From: Corynebacterium accolens | GTDB lineage: Bacteria > Actinomycetota > Actinomycetes > Mycobacteriales > Mycobacteriaceae | Direction of reading: 5' to 3' | Length of the DNA: 10,093 nucleotides | Assembly (NCBI RefSeq): GCF_030515985.1 | Contig: NZ_CP100376.1 | Location: 1,790,606 to 1,800,698 of the forward strand | Position numbers and translations under genes: made by a program | Shown: one piece after another, positions 5,240 through 10,093 of the stretch | How the letters are laid out: each line of letters begins with the position of its first letter | Position numbering within the stretch: the stretch's first letter is position 1 | Notes under the pieces: model-generated | What the model was told of the DNA's origin: nothing | The model's database searches: none | Seen by the model: only the letters and a program-made list of their open reading frames with translations

Positions 5240-6592
5240 CTAGTGACTCAAATCCTTGAGGGCTTTTGACAGATCTAAGTACAAGTAGTCATCATTTGAA
5301 TCTTCTGAGCCACGTTCGCTAAGCCAGTTGACAATTGACTTCCAATTATCCAGTGACGCATCTATATTTTCTTGTTGTTTAATGATGCTGATAAGAATTG
5401 TTTCGGTTCTCGCCGCTAGACGAACCTGATCGTATTTATTGTTCTTTATTGCCTGAAATAGTGTCTCTATATGATCCTTTTTTAAATCTTTAGCAAAAAG
5501 TTCCAAAGCGCGAAGATTCGCCTCGGCATCACGAAAACTGCAAGATTCCCTGACCAGCACTAAAGCCCGTTGAATTAAAGATTCACGATCGGAAGTTAAA
5601 TTATGTAATGTAGCTAGTTGCTTTGCTTCCAGATTGTCGATTAGTTGAGATCTGCGGTCCCTAAATTTCTGTTTGAGCGGAGGGTCGCCAGCTAAGTAAC
5701 CTTTTGAAAAGAGATCGGAGTCTTTAGCTGCGGAGATTACCGTTGATAGACGTTTTTCGGCGGTTCCGGGGATAGTATCCCAAAAAGTCTGCTGTGAGCC
5801 GTATGCCCCGACAGCACGAATAAGAGTGGCGTCATCTAGCTTTCCGCTTTTCTCCCAGTTAGCAAGAACGCTGTTAAGAGCTCTTTCGAAATCACCGGGT
5901 GCTGCAGTGCTCAGGCTACAAGCTGATGACCGTGCCCGTGAACCTACCCTCGGATCTTTCTCTGGTAGCTCCGCAGTGGATTTTAAGCTCCACTTGATCA
6001 AGAGCTTGCAAAGATTCAGTTGTGTCGATTTTGTGGAATGCCGGTAGAAACGGTCAACAAAGTAGTCTTCATCGTCGGGCCAACCGTCGCTTAAGATTTC
6101 TTTTTTGAATAGTTCGAGTTGAGCCTTACCCGCTATCGGTGGATGAGAGAATGTTGCACGATGTGCGGCGATAATATGAGAGCGTACTAGTTCTCCGTCG
6201 GGTTCAAACAGTTTATCATTCTCGATGAAGCCAGGATGAGCGCACAAATCTCGATCTGTCTTAAGCCTTTGGAGTTCCTCTCTTTCCCGGTGGGTTAGAA
6301 GATTAAATTCTTCTTCGCACTTCTTGAGGAGTGTCCTTTCGAACTCTTGAGCTCGGGTGACGTTTTTATCTCTAATAGCAGTGTCATAGCCTTCCAAGTG
6401 CTTGCGCACTTCATTATCGCCAGTATCTGCCAGATATCGAAGTTTATGGATAAGGTCTACGGCAACTGTGATCCACAGCGAAACTAGTGAGGCACGGTGG
6501 GCGCCTGCATGATAGCAATTAATAACTTCGGAGAGGAGTGCTCGTGTTTTGGGGTTCTCTATTTCTAATTCGAGGGTGCTGAGATCTTTCAT
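5240..6592 (-). CDS. Protein with HEPN-like N-terminal domain, candidate RNase/defence gene
   Basis: A 450-residue protein starts at ATG 6592, with AGGA eight to ten bases upstream and a good -10 element further up. I do not recognise a named family. Residues about 15-150 look all-helical: a helix YHAGAHRASLVSLWITVAVD (27-46) followed by LIHKLRYLADTG, a charged helix (about 75-112) and then TDRDLCAHPGF, with Arg114-Asp115-x3-His119. Arg, a polar residue and His with four residues between matches the active-site motif of HEPN-superfamily proteins, many of which are RNases in toxin, abortive infection and CRISPR systems. Residues 160-450 are also mostly helical, with a Ser/Ala/Arg-rich probable linker near 216-233, and have no motif I can name; they could sense or bind a partner. 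There is no signal peptide or membrane segment. The gene is clearly AT-rich compared with betB and efp, stands alone, and lies beside an IS remnant, all signs of horizontal acquisition. The HEPN call is motif-based inference. Confidence 0.75.
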   Translation of the reverse strand: MKDLSTLELEIENPKTRALLSEVINCYHAGAHRASLVSLWITVAVDLIHKLRYLADTGDNEVRKHLEGYDTAIRDKNVTRAQEFERTLLKKCEEEFNLLTHREREELQRLKTDRDLCAHPGFIENDKLFEPDGELVRSHIIAAHRATFSHPPIAGKAQLELFKKEILSDGWPDDEDYFVDRFYRHSTKSTQLNLCKLLIKWSLKSTAELPEKDPRVGSRARSSACSLSTAAPGDFERALNSVLANWEKSGKLDDATLIRAVGAYGSQQTFWDTIPGTAEKRLSTVISAAKDSDLFSKGYLAGDPPLKQKFRDRRSQLIDNLEAKQLATLHNLTSDRESLIQRALVLVRESCSFRDAEANLRALELFAKDLKKDHIETLFQAIKNNKYDQVRLAARTETILISIIKQQENIDASLDNWKSIVNWLSERGSEDSNDDYLYLDLSKALKDLSH

Positions 6593-6614
6593 TAGAGATC
6601 CTAAAAAATAGATT

Positions 6615-6639
6615 TGGCCAAGTACAGGCCATGATTATA
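6615..6639 (-). promoter_or_regulatory. Promoter of the HEPN-like gene with overlapping inverted repeat
   Basis: On the minus strand a consensus TATAAT (6639-6634) precedes the ATG at 6592. No clear -35 is seen. Transcription should begin near 6627, inside the inverted repeat TGGCC/GGCCA (6631-6627 and 6619-6615, 7-bp spacer). This arrangement fits an operator over the start site or a small 5' hairpin. AGGA then sits at about 6603-6600 before the start codon. Confidence 0.5.
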
Positions 6640-6700
6640 GTTGCCAACGCGGTGATCGAGATGAATTACACAGCAGCAAAATGGGTTAATGAATAGTTTT

Positions 6701-6738
6701 TAAGGCCCCGCAGGCTCATCAATGAGCGAGGGGCCTTA
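6701..6738. terminator. Strong hairpin between betB and the AT-rich island
   Basis: TAAGGCCCC (6701-6709) and GGGGCCTTA (6730-6738) form a perfect nine-pair stem, and inside it GCTCA and TGAGC pair around a four-base loop. On the plus strand a T-rich stretch ending in six T (6749-6754) follows after a short gap; on the minus strand A-rich sequence follows. It lies 22 bp past the betB stop and is probably the betB terminator, or a bidirectional one. By its tail it is better oriented for a plus-strand transcript, for which no intact gene now exists upstream. Confidence 0.65.
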
Positions 6739-6759
6739 GGCTTTATAATTTTTTGCGCC

Positions 6760-8337
6760 TTATTGCAGACCGAACTGATCCCATGCGGCAGGGGCCAGGT
6801 TCTGGTACACGTGCTTGTGCTCTTGGTATTCGGCAAGGCCGGTGGGGCCCAGCTCGCGGCCATTACCGGACTGCTTGTAGCCGCCCCATTCCGCCTGCGG
6901 CAGGTACGGGTGGAAATCATTGATCCAAATGGTGCCGTGGCGCAGGGCGCGGGCAACGCGCTCGGCGCGGCCGGCATCGGAGGTGTACACCGCGCCGGCC
7001 AGGCCATACTCGGTATCGTTTGCGATCTCGATGGCCTCCTCCTCAGTGGTGAAGGTCTCGATGGTCACGGTCGGACCGAAGGCCTCGTCGTGGACGCAGT
7101 CCATCTCGCGGGTAGCGCCATCGATAATCGTGGGCAGGTAGTACACGCCCTGGCCTAGATCCGTGGTGCCGGTGCCGTGCTGGCCGTTGGTGTCCTCGCT
7201 GGTGGCGGCGCGGCCGCCGGTGAGGATCTTGGCGCCTTGTTCGCGGGCCTTGTCCACGTAGGCTGCTACCTTCTCGCGGTGATCGGCCGAAATGAGCGGG
7301 CCGGTCTCGGCCTTCTCATCGGTGGGGCCACCGATCTTGATCTTCTCGGCGCGCTCGACCAGTGCGGCAACGAATTTATCGTGCAGGGACTCTTCCACTA
7401 CGATGCGCGAGCCAGCGGAGCAGACCTGGCCGGAGTGGAAGAAGGCGCCGTTGAGCGCGTTATCCACGGCGACGTCGAAGTTGGCATCGGCGAAGATGAC
7501 GTTCGGGTTCTTGCCGCCGAGCTCCAGCGCGGTGCGCTTGACGGTCTCTGCCGCGTTCTTTGCAATCAGCTTGCCGGTGATAAGGCCGCCGGTGAAGGAG
7601 ACCATGTCCACGTCGGGGTGCTGGGAGAGCGGATTGCCGCAGTTGGCGCCGGCGCCGGTGATGAGGTTGCCCACGCCATCCGGCAGGCCGCATTCCTTCA
7701 GCGCCGCCATGAGCAGCATGGCGGTGTGCGGAGTCAGCTCCGCCTGCTTGAGCACGAAGGTATTGCCGGCAGCAAGGGCTGGGCCCACCTTCCAGGACAC
7801 CTGCAGCAGCGGGTAGTTCCACGGGGTAATCAGGCCGCAGACGCCCACCGGCTCGGCGTCGATGCGCGAGCGCAGGTTGGGATCTTGCGGGTCGACCACG
7901 CGGCCGGCTTGGTGCTGGGCCAAGGTGCCGAAGTACTCGAAAGCATTGGCAATATCGTCCATATCGCCCAGGGATTCCTCGTAGCGCTTGCCGGTATCCG
8001 CGGATTCGGCTTGGGCAAAAAGTTCCTTGTGTTCCCGGATGAAATCCGCCAGGCGGATGACAATCTTGCCGCGCTCGGCGGACGGCGTTGCGGCCCACTC
8101 GCCCTTATCGAATGTTTCACGTGCAACCTGGATGGCACGCAGGGTATCTGCCTCGGATGCCTCGGAGACGACGCCGACGGTAGAGCCATCGGCAGGGCAG
8201 ACAATGGTGCGGGTCTCGCCATCCTGGGCGGCCTCCCACTGGCCGTTGATGAAGAGCGACTTCGGGGCATCACCGGAGTGCACGCCCTGGAGCAATTCGG
8301 TGGTCGTGGGATCGAACAAGGTGTTCTGGGTGCTCAA
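6760..8337 (-). CDS. betB: Betaine aldehyde dehydrogenase (glycine betaine synthesis)
   Basis: The protein has 525 residues from TTG 8337; AAAGG lies 11 bases upstream. It is an NAD(P)-dependent aldehyde dehydrogenase. Visible motifs are TPWNYP (Asn173), VLKQAE (Lys197), the cofactor-loop segment SFTGGLITGK (247-256), ELGGKNPNV with the general base Glu272, and GQVCSAGSR with the catalytic Cys306. FTGG-x2-TGK and GQVCSAGSR resemble the Bacillus GbsA type of betaine aldehyde dehydrogenase. The C-terminus with INDFHPYLPQAEWGGYKQSGNGRELG is typical of the family. The reaction would be betaine aldehyde to glycine betaine in the cytoplasm. It lies 45 bp downstream of the choline transporter gene on the same strand, so the two are very likely one operon and the context strongly supports the substrate. 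The first ~25 residues are an extra N-terminal stretch, so a somewhat later start is possible. Confidence 0.92.
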   Translation of the reverse strand: MSTQNTLFDPTTTELLQGVHSGDAPKSLFINGQWEAAQDGETRTIVCPADGSTVGVVSEASEADTLRAIQVARETFDKGEWAATPSAERGKIVIRLADFIREHKELFAQAESADTGKRYEESLGDMDDIANAFEYFGTLAQHQAGRVVDPQDPNLRSRIDAEPVGVCGLITPWNYPLLQVSWKVGPALAAGNTFVLKQAELTPHTAMLLMAALKECGLPDGVGNLITGAGANCGNPLSQHPDVDMVSFTGGLITGKLIAKNAAETVKRTALELGGKNPNVIFADANFDVAVDNALNGAFFHSGQVCSAGSRIVVEESLHDKFVAALVERAEKIKIGGPTDEKAETGPLISADHREKVAAYVDKAREQGAKILTGGRAATSEDTNGQHGTGTTDLGQGVYYLPTIIDGATREMDCVHDEAFGPTVTIETFTTEEEAIEIANDTEYGLAGAVYTSDAGRAERVARALRHGTIWINDFHPYLPQAEWGGYKQSGNGRELGPTGLAEYQEHKHVYQNLAPAAWDQFGLQ

Positions 8338-8382
8338 AGTGCAAGCAACCTTTCTCTAATTGCGGCGGTATCGCCCGCCAGT

Positions 8383-10093
8383 TTAACTATCTTCGCGCCA
8401 GGTGCGTTCCGGCTCGGCGCCATCGGAGACATCGGAATCGCCCGGCTGGCTTTGCTGCATGTAGAGGAATGCCAGGTGGCGCTCGTACAGGTCCAGCACG
8501 TTATTGATGATCTGGTTTTCGGAGTAGCCGTAGACGTCATAGCCCAGCGAACCGGTCATGTCGTAGACCTCAAGGCGGTAGTACTCGCCGTCGCCCTCGC
8601 AGAAGTCCGGGCGCTCCGCGGAAACAGGGAAGAGCTGGTAGCGGAATTGGCGCTCGTTGTGCAGCCGGACTTCGAGATCGAGCTGGGGCAATTCGGCATC
8701 GGGAAGCTCACTGGTGAGCAAGATGGCGTCATAGCCGCGGGTGCGCATTTGCGTGGCCACCTGCTCGAGGGCGTAGGTGGCGGTTCCCCGCAGGTAGTCA
8801 TCCATGTCCTGTTTGGTGGGGAAGGAATTGGCGCGGTCCAGGCGGTTCTTCCACAGGTTGGAATCGCTCGGCTCGCGCTCGGTGCGGCTGCTGATGGCGC
8901 CGTGCAACGCGGTTTTCCGGGCCTCACGCTGGAGGATTTCCAGGCGCAGCGACTTCCAGAGCGAGAACATGATGAGGTAGACCACGAACGCGAAGGGTAG
9001 GCCCATGACCACGGTTGCAGACTGCACGGTGGCAATGCCATCGAGCTGTAGCAACGCCAAGGTGAGCGCGCCGACGGTGATGGACCAGAAAATGCGCAGC
9101 CACCGGGCGCCATCTTGCCGGTTATCCGTGATGCGGGAAGTGAAGTTCGACATGACCAGCGCACCGGAGTCGGCCGAGGTGATATACAGCAGCAGGCCGA
9201 TGAAGGTGGTCAGGAAGATGACGATGGCGGAGCCAGGGAATTCCTGGAGCATGTCGTAGAAACCCTGCTCCGGAACGTTGATGGCGTTTTCTGCAAATTC
9301 CGGATAGTCACCGGAGCGCACCATGTCCAGGGCGGTATTGCCAAAGAAGGACATCCACATCAAGATGAACAGGAAGGGGAAGGTCAGCGTGCCCAGGATG
9401 AACTGGCGCAGCGTGCGGCCGCGGGAAATGCGGGCCAGGAATAGGCCGACGAAGGTTGCCCAGGCAATCCACCAGGCCCAGAAGAAGAGGGTCCAGGACT
9501 GCATCCAGGTATCCACGCTGGCTTGGTCCTCAGCAAAGGCGAAGGTCTCCAGCGTCCAGGAGGGGAACTTGGAGACGTAGTCACCGATATTGGTGACGAT
9601 GGCGTCGAAAAGGTAGGCGGTCTTGCCAAAGACCACGACGTAGATCATCAGCGCGATGGCCAGGTAGACATTGAGCTCGGAGAGGAAGCGAATGCCTTTA
9701 TCCACACCGGATACGGCAGACAACGTCGCAATGGCGACCGCGATAATGATGAGCCCTGATTGCAGCCCCAGTCCTTGCTCGATGCCGAAGATGAGGTGGA
9801 ACCCGTAGGACAGCTGCACCACGCCGATGCCCAGGGATGCGGTAACGCCAAAGACGGTGCCCAGCATGGCGGCAATGTCCACCGCCGAACCAATGGGCCC
9901 ATGCACGCGCTTGCCGATGAGCGGGTACAGCGCCGAGCGGATAGCCAACGGCATATTCAGGCGGTAGGCGAAGTAACCAAAGGCCATGCCCATTAGCGCA
10001 TAGAGCGCCCAGCCGGTAAGGCCGTAGTGGAACATGGCATAGACCACGGCTTCTTTTGCGGCCTCCATGGTTTCGCCATCGCCCACCGGCGGG
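8383..10093 (-). CDS. betT: BCCT-family choline transporter, 5' end outside window
   Basis: About 569 C-terminal residues are present and the frame is still open at the window edge; roughly 100-130 residues with the first membrane helices are missing. The BCCT signature SWTLFFWAWWIAW is followed by FVGLFLARISRGRTLRQFILG, and later TSADSGALVMSNFTS and VMGLPFAFVVY, all close to the Escherichia coli BetT pattern. SLGIGVVQLSYG replaces the glycine-rich segment of Na+-coupled BetP, as in proton-coupled BetT. Hydrophobic segments end about 187 residues before the C-terminus, which is a hydrophilic cytoplasmic domain ending with a BetT-like segment (QIINNVLDLYERHLAFL); in BetT this tail is linked to osmotic control. 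Role: choline uptake feeding betB, next downstream. A GTG at 10086 is internal to the protein and not the true start. Confidence 0.93.
   Translation of the reverse strand, partial: PPVGDGETMEAAKEAVVYAMFHYGLTGWALYALMGMAFGYFAYRLNMPLAIRSALYPLIGKRVHGPIGSAVDIAAMLGTVFGVTASLGIGVVQLSYGFHLIFGIEQGLGLQSGLIIIAVAIATLSAVSGVDKGIRFLSELNVYLAIALMIYVVVFGKTAYLFDAIVTNIGDYVSKFPSWTLETFAFAEDQASVDTWMQSWTLFFWAWWIAWATFVGLFLARISRGRTLRQFILGTLTFPFLFILMWMSFFGNTALDMVRSGDYPEFAENAINVPEQGFYDMLQEFPGSAIVIFLTTFIGLLLYITSADSGALVMSNFTSRITDNRQDGARWLRIFWSITVGALTLALLQLDGIATVQSATVVMGLPFAFVVYLIMFSLWKSLRLEILQREARKTALHGAISSRTEREPSDSNLWKNRLDRANSFPTKQDMDDYLRGTATYALEQVATQMRTRGYDAILLTSELPDAELPQLDLEVRLHNERQFRYQLFPVSAERPDFCEGDGEYYRLEVYDMTGSLGYDVYGYSENQIINNVLDLYERHLAFLYMQQSQPGDSDVSDGAEPERTWREDS

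Noticed and set aside
7177..9000. 607-codon open frame on the plus strand opposite betB and betT
   Set aside because: Its composition is that of the antisense of G+C-rich genes, it crosses the betB-betT gap, and the minus strand encodes two clearly recognised proteins with full motifs.

Overview
The window looks like chromosomal DNA from a Corynebacterium or a close relative. The order pepQ-efp-nusB, the paired YbjN-domain genes, the moderately high G+C of the core genes and the frequent TTG/GTG starts all fit that group. This assignment is by recognition; no search was run.

Layout. (1) 1-1620, + strand: the 3' end of a proline dipeptidase gene (pepQ), then efp (EF-P with an unmodified-type PGKGP loop) and nusB (transcription antitermination factor with a long acidic tail). 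This is a translation/transcription housekeeping cluster. (2) 1702/1711-2565, + strand: a PPK2-family polyphosphate kinase with its own apparent promoter, possibly leaderless. (3) 2700-3705, - strand: two overlapping YbjN-domain genes that converge on ppk2, with a plausible terminator between. (4) 3865-4795: a scar. It holds the 3' part of an IS3-family transposase gene (- strand), about 80 bp of unexplained sequence with short repeats, and the 3' part of a short-chain dehydrogenase gene (+ strand) whose Rossmann N-terminus is gone. (5) 4796-6700: a clearly AT-rich tract. It contains about 440 bp with no convincing gene (one doubtful 42-codon frame) and a 450-aa protein gene on the - strand. 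That protein's N-terminal region carries a HEPN-type R-polar-x3-H motif, which suggests an RNase-type defence or toxin protein of no type I can name. (6) 6760-10093, - strand: betB (glycine betaine aldehyde dehydrogenase) downstream of betT (choline transporter, 5' end outside the window). This pair imports choline and performs the last step to the osmoprotectant glycine betaine. No choline dehydrogenase gene is visible here.

The most interesting part is 3865-6700. It appears to be an insertion/deletion hot spot where an IS remnant, a decapitated metabolic gene and a compositionally foreign HEPN-like gene sit between housekeeping and osmoprotection genes. The call of a defence-type function rests on one motif plus context and is inference.
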